A DNA stretch of 64,000 bases from Coccinella septempunctata (taxonomy: Eukaryota; Arthropoda; Insecta; Coleoptera; Coccinellidae). Positions 32,593 to 43,655 of this stretch are shown piece by piece (the first letter of the stretch is position 1; each line of letters opens with the position of its first letter). Where the stretch lies: assembly GCF_907165205.1 (NCBI RefSeq), contig NC_058195.1, positions 18,476,001 through 18,540,000 on the forward strand. The letters are read 5' to 3'. Under the pieces are notes generated by a model, which saw only the letters and a list, made by a program, of their open reading frames with translations, ran no database searches and was not told the DNA's origin. A program made the translations under genes and the position numbers.

Positions 32593-33847
32593 AGATAAAG
32601 GAAGAAGGATTTTGACAGTCGATGTCAGAACGTGATAGGTTGACAAAAATTGAAAGGATAATTGTAATATTATATGGAATTTATTTATTGATTGTTATAC
32701 TTATTTCAAGACCTATAGAAGTAAATGAAGCAAAAACTTCCGTCTATCGTTCAGTATCAGAAATGAAATATCTAGTTATAATTCTTTTAAATCTGGTGAA
32801 TGAATCGAGTGCTTCCCGGAGAAGATTTTCAGATTTTCGGCCTCATTCGACATATTCTGAAGTTGATGTTTTAATATCAAAAAAAAATTTTAGAATATCA
32901 AAATCGAATTTCGAATTATCTTTCATATTTTCTCACACATTGAATTTTTATGGGTTCAGTTGTATTCGATTAATTCTAGTTTGAAACTCTATGTTATTTA
33001 CATAAACCGTATCACTATCGGTCAGGTTATAAACTGTTTGTATGAATTGGGGAAATTTGAGGCAATTATTTGAATACATCAATGCGTGATTCGTATTTAT
33101 TAGGATATATGGGTACCTAATAGCTTTTCAAGGCACATTTGTTCCTATCAATAGTTATGAATGCCTCTGTATATAATCATTTAATGTTAACTAAAAATGT
33201 TTGGTCCAAAAAAATGAGAATAAGAAACTGTACCTAGGAAATTGTCAACATCGAGTAGAGAATTGTCCCACCCATTCATGCCATAACCCATACCGTAATA
33301 TTATACGGTATAATATCAGTTCTCGTCAGAGGGAAATCAGAAATGAACGAAATATTTATGAAATACATATATCAAAGACCACCGGCTCGTGTTTTACATA
33401 CCCTGAAAGTTTTAACCAATAAGAGTGCGTTGGGAAGTGCATTGCAATGAAATGAAGAATTTCTGCTCTCCCCATTCTGATAAAATTTTCTTTTCTTGTC
33501 TTGTATGAAAAAAAAAATAGGAAAAATTCATGATATGAATAAGAAACTCGGCGAATTATTTTGTATAACCTGTAATAGGATATCCGGTCTCTCCTTACAC
33601 AAATATAAAAGCTTTTTGAATTTCACAAAAAATGTTGAATAAATATTTCACTATTTCAAATCAGAACTGGAAGGGGAGAATTTTCGACCCGAATGAGCCT
33701 TGAACTCGAACGATTCTTAATAATACAATAACAATAAAATTTCCTTTTGGGGTAAATATAATTTATATCGAGCTCATTTTCCATTTTCAGGAATGATGAA
33801 ACAGAAAAGGCCAAGTGTGTGAGAATGCTAATATCTATCATTTATAC
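32593..33847. other. No recognisable gene
   Basis: Frame 32622-32984 (120 codons) is hydrophobic at its start and otherwise unremarkable. No repeats were seen. Confidence 0.45.
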
Positions 33848-36041
33848 AGGGTGTCCCGTAAAGACCACGTCAAACGAAAACGGAAAGTAGATCAGAATGT
33901 GCTCTACCTGATGTGAAAAAATCGTTCATATGAAAGTCTCACAGTTTTCGAGATATTTGATGTTTTATGAAAATGTTGAATTTTTTCACTTAAAATGCTT
34001 TCTCTCTTGCGGAAGCTACAATTAAATACTTTTCGAATCAGTTTTTTTTCCGTAAATTTTGTTGAATGATTACCTCAATTCATGCAATGAAAAATACCAC
34101 AAAATATTATACAGGGATTCTGAAAAAAAAAAAATTAAAATTCATGTTCTGAAGGAAGTGTTTTTTTGTGCTGCATTCTATCTGACGTGGTATAAAAAAA
34201 GACACTAGACCTTTTCTGCATATTACGTTGAAAAGTTGCCCATTTTGTGAGGATTCCGAAAAGGTAAAATACAGGTGATAACCTTCGTCACGAAAAAAGA
34301 TATTTGAATATTTATCGAGAATGGAGCATTTCTGTGAAAAACAGATTTTGTCACCTTTTCCACAAATTCTTTCATTTTGCAAATTCTGCTGTAACATATT
34401 GAATAATTCTCTTGAAAAAAGTCAGTTAGTCCTTAAATTACTTATAAAATGAAATTATTCTTTTTTTTTCTTTAATTGCAATGATATAATGTAATAACGC
34501 ACAGAACCTTCAACATCAACAAATCTATTGTGAAGAAACTTTATAAAAATATCAATAATAAAAAATCAGGATTCTTATTAGAGCAAACGCTCAAAATGAC
34601 CACCCCCTTTTTCAAACCATACAAACTCCTCCCCGCTATTTTGGCTGCTGAAATACGAATGCGGTGTGCTTCATCTCTTATAGGATTCGAATTAATTTCC
34701 TTTTTTTAAAAAACCCCAGTAAAAAAGTCCAGAGGATTTAAGTCTGGTGAATCATTGAATCGCATCACATCATATCGATGTTCGAGAGTTCTTTAGGCAA
34801 AGAAAAAGAAATAAAAAAACTCAGTCAGTGAATTAGCATCTTAATAACATTTTATTGATTTGTTGATTGATTACACGGGTCAACACCAAATTTGACTTTG
34901 ACTGCAAAGCATAAAATTTCGATAGTTTAAATCCTAATTAGACGAAAAAAAATATATGGCATGAAAAAGTTTGCTTCTGTGTTTAGGAGACTGATTCAAA
35001 GATATCATTTACAATAACTACAAGCAACATGCAGATCCCATGGCTTGTCTTGATTCTAAACAGGAAAGTCAAAATATGCTTCATAGGCTTCAGAGAGAAC
35101 GTGAAATGTCTTTAATTCGTATTTCACGTCACGAATTATAATAAATTGACCACATATAAAACAAAATGCATCAGCATCGTATTTACACTTTCTTGACGAC
35201 ATTTGAAGTTTGTCTGGGCTTGTAAACAACACCTTATCGTTGTTTATGACTCGAGTGCCCACTAGTGACACTTTGTAAGGGTAAACACCCCACTCTTATC
35301 GCGCGGTTTTTGAATTATTAAAAATTATAAAAAAAAATGAAGAATGAGTATTAATACTATAACTATCACAAAAGCAAACTTTATACCAAAAAAAGGTATT
35401 TTCTTTTCGTTTTTGTGCATAATTAACCGAAAAATCCTAGTATAAACGTTAGGACAAAGAACGAAAATTTTTTTGTAGACTCGTGTTATTTTCAGCAGGA
35501 AGTGCAAAATGAAAGTATTTATGGAAAAGGTGCAAAAATCAGTTTTTCATAGAAATGTTCCATTTTCGATAAACATTCAAATATCTTTTTTCGTGAAGAA
35601 GGTTTTCACCTGTATTGTACCATTTCGGAATCCTCACAAAATGGGCAACTCTTCAACGTAATATGCAGAAAAGGTCTAGTGTCTTTTTTTTAAACCACGT
35701 CAGATAGAATTCAGCACAAAAAAACACTTCCTTCAGAACATGAATTTCAATTTTTTTTTCAGAATCCCTGTATAATATTTTGTGGTATTTTTCATTGCAT
35801 GAATTGGAGTAATCATTCAACAAAATTTACGGAAAAAAAAAACTGAGTCGAAAAGTATTTAATTGTAGCTTCCGCAAGAGAGAAAGCAGTTTAAGTGAAA
35901 AAATTCAACATTTTCATAAAACATCAAATATCTCGAAAACTGTGAGACCTTCATATGAACGATTTTTTCACATCAGGTAGAGCACATTCTGATCTACTTT
36001 CCGTTTTCGTTTGACGTGGTCTTTACGGGACACCCTGTATA
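33848..36041 (-). mobile_element. Mariner-like element with ~550-bp inverted arms (CAGGGTGTCCCGTAAAG)
   Basis: The arms 33848-34397 and 35494-36041 are reverse complements with modest divergence. The ends are CAGGGTGTCCCGTAAAG and flank TATA on both sides, so TA or TATA is duplicated. The central 1.1 kb includes the C-terminal part of a mariner-type transposase on the minus strand. Inverted arms this long are unusual for mariner. Confidence 0.8.
34570..34765 (-). pseudogene. Mariner-type transposase C-terminal remnant
   Basis: The minus-strand translation gives SPDLNPLDFF, then (after a frame change) SNPIRDEAHRIRISAAKI and a C-terminal stretch with multiple stops. The PDLNPLDFFLW motif precedes the last catalytic aspartate region in Tc1/mariner enzymes. 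The N-terminal two thirds are missing. Confidence 0.65.
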
Positions 36042-36299
36042 AATTACAAATACAATTATGTTCAGATAATTTGAACGTTATATTTGTGTTGTCAGATGTG
36101 AAATGTTTCAATAAATTCTACCACAGTACTGATTGGTTTTGGATTTCAATCAACCATCCCGATCTCGATTTGCTTGTTAATCAAGCTTCTGCAACCGAAA
36201 TGATTCCAAAGTTTTCAAATTCGAAAGCAATACTTCTCTGACGATAGTCTTCTATCGTCCTAATTACTCACGAGACTACGATACCACTGCGAGCCTCTC

Positions 36300-36415
36300 G
36301 TACGAGATGAGACCAAGAAAAGTCTCGTCTCGTCTCGTACATGGAATATCAGATCTCGTCTCGAAAACGAGACGAGACTCTCGAAAACGAGACTCTCGAA
36401 AACGAGACTCTCGTG
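36300..36415. repeat. GAGACTCTCGAAAAC simple repeat
   Basis: Three near-perfect units of GAGACTCTCGAAAAC around 36370-36412, preceded by CTCGTCTCG runs. It is self-complementary in part. Confidence 0.75.
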
Positions 36416-36527
36416 GCATCACTCATGTTTTTGGAGAAAATGTTCTTCCTGGCGTTATATTAGAGAGATTAGACTATAAACTTTCTCAGAAATGCATATT
36501 TACAGTAATAATAAAATGCTTTGCGTT

Positions 36528-36710
36528 CCCCACAGCAACCAACCGTTAGCTGATTTTGACGAATTGTTAGAGTACTACCCAATCCCAATATAGGGTATCC
36601 AACTGGGTACTCTAACCAAACAGCATTCGAGTCATTGGAGGGAAAAGCTTGTGTACCCCACGGCAACGAACGCTCAGCTGATTTTCACAAATCGTTAGAG
36701 AACCCTATAT
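36528..36710. repeat. Tandem pair of a dispersed repeat
   Basis: TTCCCCACAGCAACCAACCG...GATTTTGAC at 36528 and TACCCCACGGCAACGAACGC...GATTTTCAC at 36654. A third copy, TACCCCACAGCAACCAATGG, is at 56310. All are followed by a GTTAGAG/GTAAGAG...CCCTAT segment. Confidence 0.6.
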
Positions 36711-37781
36711 TGATTGGCATCGATTCGACTCATAGAGTGAATAGTGCTGTGTTTGGGCTCGGTATTTATGAATTTCATCGTATTATTTTTTTGTGTGAAT
36801 TGGGCATACAAGGTGAGCCTCCTATCCTACTAGTAATAGGGAAATTCGGAATAATTCGGTCGGAAATAATGAGTTTCGGGTAAGTTAGTGACCTTCGACA
36901 TGTCCCTCGAAGATCAGAATCGGGAACCAACCACCGTTTCTCATCAAGCGGAGAAAAACGCCGTTTCGCGATAATAGGAGCATAACATGCGAGTTCCAGG
37001 CGTCAGACTTCTTCAACACATTGAATTATGCAAATTTACCGAGCATTTTCCCCGGCTCGGTAGTCCGACGACATGGGAATTCGTAGTACTCGAAGCTTGT
37101 CCCCAGTATTTTGCGAGTAAAAGAGGCTGCTTCAAAACGAAGGATCCGTGGAGACGTGATGTTATCGACTGAAACTAGGGCCTCCGGCGTTCTTTCTCGA
37201 GCTGAAGAAGAAGAACGAGGCACTCGGGAAAAACTAAGCCATTTTAATGCGAATGTCAACGATCTCAACACGGTAAAATTTCGAGAATAAAATACTCGGA
37301 GGGAGGAATTTTTATATTGAGTTCATATGACGTACGTGCTCATATCGCGATGGGTGGAAAATGTTGATTTCAGATGGAGTTAGCGAAATTGGGTTACACC
37401 GAGTGTGAAATTTCCCGCTCATTATTGCATATACACTACTTTGATCCATTCAAATGAAACTCTTGAATGGACAAATTTCGAAACCTAATATATATTAGGT
37501 ATACTCCATTCACATTTATTTTAGCAGTCGGTTGGCCATGAAATAATTTTCTCAAGTTTTTGTAACTAGAACGGAGTAAGGTTGGCACTCATGAAATGTC
37601 CTTATTGTCATAACGCCGTTGCCTGAACCAATATCAATTTTTATTACGAAAATGCCGAAAGTGATTGAAAATGAGACAGGGTTTCAGGAAGTGCTATTTA
37701 GAATTCAGGTCCGCTCATTCAAATAGTTATCAATGAATATATTAACGGCATGCAGACAATTATTGAATTCTGAAAAAGTAC

Positions 37782-37856
37782 ACCTCCGGGCAGGATTCGA
37801 ACCCGCGCCCCTCTTGATTACCGGTCAAGTGCTCTACCCAACTAAGCCACCAGAGG
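37782..37856 (-). tRNA. tRNA-Thr(GGT)-like unit 1
   Basis: Folds as a cloverleaf: acceptor CCTCTGG/CCGGAGG, D arm GCTT...AGAGC, anticodon stem CTTGA/TCAAG with loop CCGGTAA, and T arm with GGTTCGAATCC. The A box TGGCTTAGTTGG and B box GGTTCGAATCC are good. A T5 Pol III terminator follows within about 10 bases. Odd points: C at position 33 instead of U, a six-base variable region, and the anticodon GGT, which eukaryotes rarely use for Thr. It may be a tRNA-derived repeat rather than a working tRNA. Confidence 0.5.
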
Positions 37857-38183
37857 TCACGGTTTCCATGTGCGTTGACGGACCTATACTGAATCAGAAT
37901 CCATGTTAGTACGGGTCTCCTTGCGAACGTTTTATTGTTCGCAAGGGTTAGAGATTGTTAGAAGGTGGTAAGGGAACAACATTCACTTTCAGTGATCATC
38001 AAGATCCTTTTTACCCATTTCCCATGGCATCGTCGACATTTAGCGACATCTGTAGGGAGCGGATGCGGATTCTCCGACCACCTTCTAACAATCTCTAACC
38101 CTTGCGAACAATAAAACGTTCGCAAGGAGACCCGTACTAACATGGATTCTGATTCAGTATAGGTCCGTCAACGCAGATGGAAA

Positions 38184-38258
38184 CCTCTGGTGGCTTAGTT
38201 GGGTAGAGCACTTGACCGGTAATCAAGAGGGCCGCGGGTTCGAATCCTGCCCGGAGGT
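38184..38258 (+). tRNA. tRNA-Thr(GGT)-like unit 2
   Basis: Same sequence as unit 1 except GGCCGCGGG for GGGCGCGGG. The four bases before the acceptor (GTGA) are missing. T5 follows. Confidence 0.45.
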
Positions 38259-38595
38259 GTACTTTTTCAGAATTCAATAATTGTCTGCATGCCGTTAATA
38301 TATTCATTGATATTTAATTCCAGACATTAATTCCATTACTCAATTTAAAAATTTCGGCTTATTCTGTTCAGTGGTCGGAGAATCCGCATCCGCTCCCTAC
38401 AGATGTCGCTAAATGTCGACGATGCCATGGGAAATGGGTAAAAAGGATCTTGATGATCACTGAAAGTGAATGTTGTTCCCTTACCACCTTCTAACAATCT
38501 CTAACCCTTGCGAACAATAAAACGTTCGCAAGGAGACCCGTACTAACATGGATTCTGATTCAGTATAGGTCCGTCAACGCAGATGGAAACCGTGA

Positions 38596-38670
38596 CCTCT
38601 GGTGGCTTAGTTGGGTAGAGCACTTGACCGGTAATCAAGAGGGGCGCGGGTTCGAATCCTGCCCGGAGGT
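38596..38670 (+). tRNA. tRNA-Thr(GGT)-like unit 3
   Basis: Identical in the 75-base core to unit 1 and followed by the same T5 run. Confidence 0.5.
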
Positions 38671-38768
38671 GTACTTTTTCAGAATTCAATAATTGTCTGC
38701 ATGCCGTTAATATATTCATTGATATTTAATTCCAGACATTAATTCCATTACTCAATTCAAATAGTTAT

Positions 38769-39639
38769 ACCTAAAATCAACAATACATCAGACAGTAGCG
38801 AACATATTCAATGTGAGAGAATTAATATAATGTTTCATGTGAATCTGAATGACTTTTATATTTCAACTGAATATTCTACAATCAGAAGGATTGTGAATGA
38901 AGAGGATGACAAAAAATTTCCTTCCACTGGGAGACCCAAAAAAGTGGTGGCATTTGAGAATTTTTTGTTTGAGTGAATTAATGCGAAAAGTTTACTACAG
39001 GATTTTCGATGAATGTCATCGTAGAACAAGTTCCCGAAAATTGATTCTTCTATTTTTCATTTGACTTGTCCTATACATTGTAAATGTCTTAAGGTACCAA
39101 TAAATACCTAATTATTATTATTATTTCAATGTATTAAGATGAACAGCCACAAATACGCGCCAGTTGTCCTGTTAATTGTTTATTCATGTGAAATTTTTGT
39201 TCAAAGTTGAAGTTCATCTTGACTTGAAACTTCCCTTAATTCCTTTTACTTATATTGATGCAAGATGATTTTTGTTGAAGAATTTAACTATATTGTGATT
39301 CCTTCGGGAGATACCCATTCCCAACCACTGTATCATATGCATTTCATCTTCGGGTTAATATTTTTGAAATCTACAACTGATGTAACGTATTCAAACTTTA
39401 GCTAAAGAAGATAACGAACATAAACTCTCCTCAAGCTAGTGCATATTATGATATTATACTGATCTCTTGTATTTCCATGCAAATATCTGGTTGGTATGCC
39501 TTCAATCATAATGAATGACATGATGAAACTTTTACGTAGAACAGGCAACATAGCGTTGATTTAAAACCCAAAAATGTTTTGACAAGCTTCATACCCCCAC
39601 ATTTTCTTTCTATACAGAGTGAAATGCACCGAAACAACT
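38769..39639. other. No recognisable gene
   Basis: A short ATT run at 39113-39126, otherwise unassigned. Confidence 0.45.
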
Positions 39640-40045
39640 TTTTTCCATATCTCTCGAACGGTGCCTGGACAAATGAAAATAAAAGATGGACAAACATGGA
39701 CCTACGATGGACAAACGATCCTGAAACTTTGGTTCAAAAATTTTCATCTGGGGGTGCCAACTTCACACTTTCCAAAATTTTCAAAGATTGATTTCTATGG
39801 TTCTGTGGGGGGACAAATAAAAAAATTTGGTGGACAAACGTGGACTTACGTTGGACAAACGATCTGTACCATCCAAAATAAGTTTTTACGATTTGGGGGT
39901 GCTGCTCAGTAAATAAACCTAAAAATGTTCTTTTCCGATATCTCTAAAACGGAGCCTGGACAAATGAAAATAAAAGGTGGACAAACGACCCTGAAATTTT
40001 TGTTTCAAAATTCGCATTTGGGGGTGCCAGCTTCTCATAGCTAAG
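39640..40045. repeat. TGGACAAA(C/T) repeat cluster
   Basis: Roughly three units of about 130-170 bases, with seven occurrences of TGGACAAA (for example 39666, 39687, 39709, 39831, 39854, 39957, 39978). Each unit ends near GGGGGTGCCA(A/G)CTTC. The last stretch (about 40005-40036) is found inverted at 63968-64000. Confidence 0.65.
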
Positions 40046-40341
40046 GAATTAGTGTTAATCGGTATGTGACCTCCACTTCCCATTGGTTCTAAATTCGTCA
40101 TATAGATAACAGCCAGACAAGCTCTATACACTACAGGTGTCTAACCTCCTTTATTTTGATGTCTTTTTGATTTTATTTTTGCATTCACGCTAGGTCTCAT
40201 ATTCATCCTTGTATAGTAACACTTCATGTTGGAAACAATGTAGGTACTTATGCTCTCGAGAATGTAAATCACATATTTCAGAAACCCCACATGCCCGAAA
40301 TATGGACATGGGTTTCTGTGTGTCACCATCCTTCTAGTAAT

Positions 40342-41794
40342 CAAAGATTATAGAGTAGAAAGATAGAAAACGCCCTCATATCTCTAGTACTAAAATCCGA
40401 CTACATTTTGGCCAGTGAAAACACATTTGACAATGAGATGGCGCTGAAAACGTACTGTAAATAGAGAAAAACTGTTTAATAACGGTGTTCTGTTTTATAA
40501 TTGAAGGGCGCGAAATTCGAATTCTATTCCTTGTATTGGATTTCAATATCGACTTTGTTGAGTCCAGAAAACAAACACCCTGAGCGACCAAACAAAAGTA
40601 TGGTTTTGTGACTAAGATGTTAGTTTTCATCGGAACATATTGTTTGGAATCAATTGATATCAATGAAATACTCTGTCGTATGTGCTGTATTTTTATTTGC
40701 AATTTATAAACATTTACAAAAATATGAAATTATAGATAACCAATAGAGCTTTGACTATGACAACTTTTGTGATCTGCTCTACGTTAAAGGTGTTATTTCT
40801 GCGCAATACGTTTTTAAGATATTATAAACTCAGTGGATTTTGTACAATTTATATCAGAAATCAATATGAACCAATATCCAATATAACATCATAGCATACA
40901 CATTTCAGTTACTCACATACCTATTATTTACAGAATTTTCGGAGCCACAATTTAAAAAAACATTACAGAGGTTGAGAGGTATAATACAAGACCTGTAGGT
41001 TAGCCCGTCAGTTTCTTCATAATTTCTTTTTGATATGGTCTCGTTATGACACAATATACAAATTGCTTAGTGAATGGACAAAACACTCATAGCAGGTTTC
41101 TTAATAAAACTTTGACTTTCCAAACAATTTGACAGTCACTCGATGTCCAAAACGAAATCAATAAAACCTTTGCATTTCTGAATATATTGAAGCAGTAGCA
41201 ATTGAGAATCTTTTAATGGACGTATAAAAGTTATAATTTCCCTTAAATGGGCCGTTCATGCAAGTGATGCTTCCTACGTACAACAATTTACGTGGACAAA
41301 CAGTTCTCAATTGACTTGCAGTAAAATGTTTAGTGCACATGGTGCAGTCAGTAGTGTTTGCAGGTCCTGAAAATGTTTATGCCCTGAAAATTTTATCCAC
41401 TTCGTAGCACTGAAAATAAAAACCAGTGAATGACCGAGTCACTTGTTACCAGTTTAAATACTTACATACTCATTTTTTTTTATTTGATCCACAGTTCACA
41501 GTTCTTCACCATACAATAATTTTCGAACGATATTGTGAGATTTCCACCAAGAAATTTCAATAATCACCTAAAACGAGTTTGATAAACAAAAGGCGGTACG
41601 AGAATCAAAACATTCAAAACCTCTTTGACCAAAATGGGCATCTGACATCTCACAAAACTTCATATGGTCCTGCAAATGTCCCTCGAATTATTATTTCAAC
41701 TAGTCTTAGGGCCTTAAAAACACTTTTGAAACACAGATGGCGCTCACATCACTTTAGTCGCTTCGTTTCCTATTCCTCTACACTATAATCTTTG
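40342..41794 (-). mobile_element. P-element-like transposon, copy 1
   Basis: 1453 bp. Inverted ends of about 31 bp begin CAAAGATTATAGAGTAG (left) and CAAAGATTATAGTGTAG (right, reverse complement). CTAGTAAT at 40334-40341 and 41795-41802 is a perfect 8-bp duplication. Both fit the P superfamily. It carries a THAP-domain remnant on the minus strand and a GTTTCATA-family segment. No long transposase frame, so it is a non-autonomous or decayed copy. Confidence 0.8.
41158..41400 (-). pseudogene. THAP-domain fragment in P-like copy 1
   Basis: The minus-strand peptide CTKHFTASQLRTVCPRKLLY continues VGSITCM. This is the second half of a THAP zinc finger (C-x2-H-F, then the basic segment before the A-V-P-T-like end). 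A candidate acceptor (TTTTTATTTTCAG) lies upstream. The first C-x2-C half is not visible. Confidence 0.55.
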
Positions 41795-41802
41795 CTAGTA
41801 AT

Positions 41803-42839
41803 GTTTTGACTGGTTCGACTTATCTGATTTAGTCGATTTTACTTCGATCCAACATCACCTGTTTGTGTATAGGATTAAAGACTGTTTTCGAAGTAGTTAT
41901 GCCCCAAAAACTTTTGTTTTGGGTTTCAAGAGTCTTCAGTGGTGCATTTCTAGACGTCGCGCGTCGGTTAACATGAAATTTTCCTCATTTCGTTCTCTAG
42001 AATCACGCCAAGACTTCGTATGATCTTTTTGATGTCGTCTTTTATGTTTAATTCGAAAGACCCTTCATTAAGGGGTAATTGAATGTTTTTGAATAATTTT
42101 TTCACGGAAACAGTTCATCTCGACCCGCGGGAGGGAGAATTTCAGAGTTGAGTGGAAGAATGAATTGGGTAAATACACTAATGGCGGACATTAACGTAGC
42201 GAAACTCAAACCCTAACGTTACTCCACAATGAATTCATATTCACCCATCAGAAGTCATTTAGGCGATGAAACAACTTAATTGCGACTCGGCCTCTTGAAA
42301 GCGCATCCTAAATAAGCACATCTGTGCGAATAGGAAGCAGTAAAATAAGGGGCAAATTTCAATTTTGGTGCATAAATGTTGTTATTGCCCATTTAAACTA
42401 TAGATTAGTGTAATCTGCTTTCAGCGCTGTTCAGATATTTTAATGGATCGATTTTATCTGCTGCTAGAAAGCACGGAATTGCTCTGTTTCCGTTTCCGGG
42501 CCTAGATTTTCGATTACATTAAATAGAATTGGCTCCATGGAGATTGTTCTTAGACTTCAACTCTAACTTATGTAAAGCGAATGAATTAATGGAAAATCAT
42601 TCTGAAAAGGCCAGTTCATTTGCTTGAGTATTCCTACGAACATTGAATAATCGGAGCTACAGAAAATATCGAAATAGAAGCGATAATATTGCCGGAACCT
42701 ACTGGATGTTCCCATTTCCATTTCATTCATCAGTTCAGAGTTATCTTGAAGAAGCGAATTCGACCGACGTACTCCTGTCATAAGAGCTAGAATTGAATAT
42801 CAGCACAACTCTAAATATCGAGTGAAGCTTCGATACAAC
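41803..42839. other. Spacer between the two P-like copies, no gene
   Basis: Unassigned apart from short frames of no family resemblance. Confidence 0.45.
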
Positions 42840-43087
42840 TCGAAACAGAAGGGGTGTCTTCAAAACTTCAGTTTAAAGGCTCAAAAAATTTATTCACACG
42901 ACATGTTTCGGCAAAAATGCCATCATCAGATTGTGAATTAAAGAGCCAAATTTCCTAGCAGAAAACCAAAACACATTGCTAAAAAATATTCACAACCTAA
43001 TAATGGCATTTTTGCCGAAACATGTCGTGTGAATGAATATGTTCAGCTTATAAACTGAAGTTTTGAAGACACCCCTTCTGTTTCGGA
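42840..43087. mobile_element. Fold-back element with hammerhead-like arms
   Basis: ACAGAAGGGGTGTCTTCAAA at 42845 pairs with its reverse complement at 43063-43082, and the pairing continues inward through GTTTCGGCAAAAATGCCAT. About 245 bp. The layout resembles an isolated inverted pair of PLE terminal repeats. Confidence 0.6.
42898..42937 (-). ncRNA. Hammerhead-like motif
   Basis: The minus strand reads CTGATGA, one T, GGCA-TTTT-TGCC, GAAACATGTC. Upstream TTCACA can pair with TGTGAA downstream (stem I). Stem III would be the palindrome ACATGT, so a dimeric form is likelier. The partner copy on the plus strand (about 43003-43036) has CTAATAATGG, a damaged core. Confidence 0.45.
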
Positions 43088-43655
43088 TTATATACTTCAG
43101 TAAAATGGGCTTTAGAGATGTTATTTGATATAACTGATTATTTATAGTAATCATTGAAATCATTATTAATGATCAATCATCATTTCATCTTATCTTACTT
43201 GCATTCATATGTATTCCACCTCAATGATTATTTATAATAATTATTGAGGATTATTAAAGTCGCTTCATGTTTTCATAACCAGAAAAATAATGTTGTTTAT
43301 AGATGTGTAGACGTACAGAAATCGTACCAGCCGTTCAGTTAGTAACAACCGTTTGGAGGGATCGCATAACTCTTCTGCAATGCCCTCTACCGGTCCCAGT
43401 TGTGAAGCAAAATGATCTGGGGCTCTTGCTGGACTCATACACAAAATTTTATCAGCAAGAAACAATCCTATAAATCCACTGCAACACTTCCTCTGGCTCG
43501 ATTGTAAATCTGAACCGTATGAAGCTTCACTGAAACCCACACACATAATTGCATTGAAATTGCACCAGATGTTCAAAGAAAATTACTGTATAACTCGACT
43601 GCAATGCCACCTACCGGGCTCGATTGTGTATTTTAACCATTTTGGGCCTCATCTT
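43088..43655. other. No recognisable gene
   Basis: One 103-codon minus frame (43265-43576) has no recognised family. Two short similar passages (TGCAATGCC...CTACC near 43376 and 43600) may be a small duplication. Confidence 0.4.

Larger units (their letters stand above)
36042..37716. other. No recognisable gene
   Basis: Includes two small repeats listed separately. The rest is unassigned, with somewhat higher G+C around 36960-37260. Confidence 0.4.
37731..38754. mobile_element. Composite retro-element-like unit carrying three tRNA-Thr-like genes
   Basis: ATTCAAATAGTTAT occurs exactly on both sides (37717-37730 and 38755-38768), a 14-bp target duplication. Inside are an inverted arm (37731-37968), a 109-base spacer, the matching forward arm (38078-38309), a short link, then the spacer in opposite orientation (about 38375-38483) and a third copy of the arm in forward orientation (38484-38721). 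Each arm carries one tRNA-like unit and a hairpin CTTGCGAAC...GTTCGCAAG. No protein-coding capacity. The inverted-direct-direct layout resembles PLE termini, but no PLE protein is present. Confidence 0.7.

Noticed and set aside
32622..32984. 120-codon frame as a gene
   Set aside because: Hydrophobic start but no recognisable domain, and composition follows the local A/T bias.
34107..34397. 96-codon minus-strand frame as a real protein
   Set aside because: It lies in an inverted arm and its mirror occurs in the other arm; it is part of the mariner-like element.
37782..38670. Calling the three tRNA-like units ordinary host tRNA-Thr genes
   Set aside because: C33, a six-base variable region, the GGT anticodon and their position in a mobile-looking composite make a tRNA-derived repeat likelier.
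39579..39912. Tryptophan-rich repeat protein (WTN/GQT units) at 39.6-39.9 kb
   Set aside because: Both overlapping frames just translate the TGGACAAAC repeat; no start, no domain.
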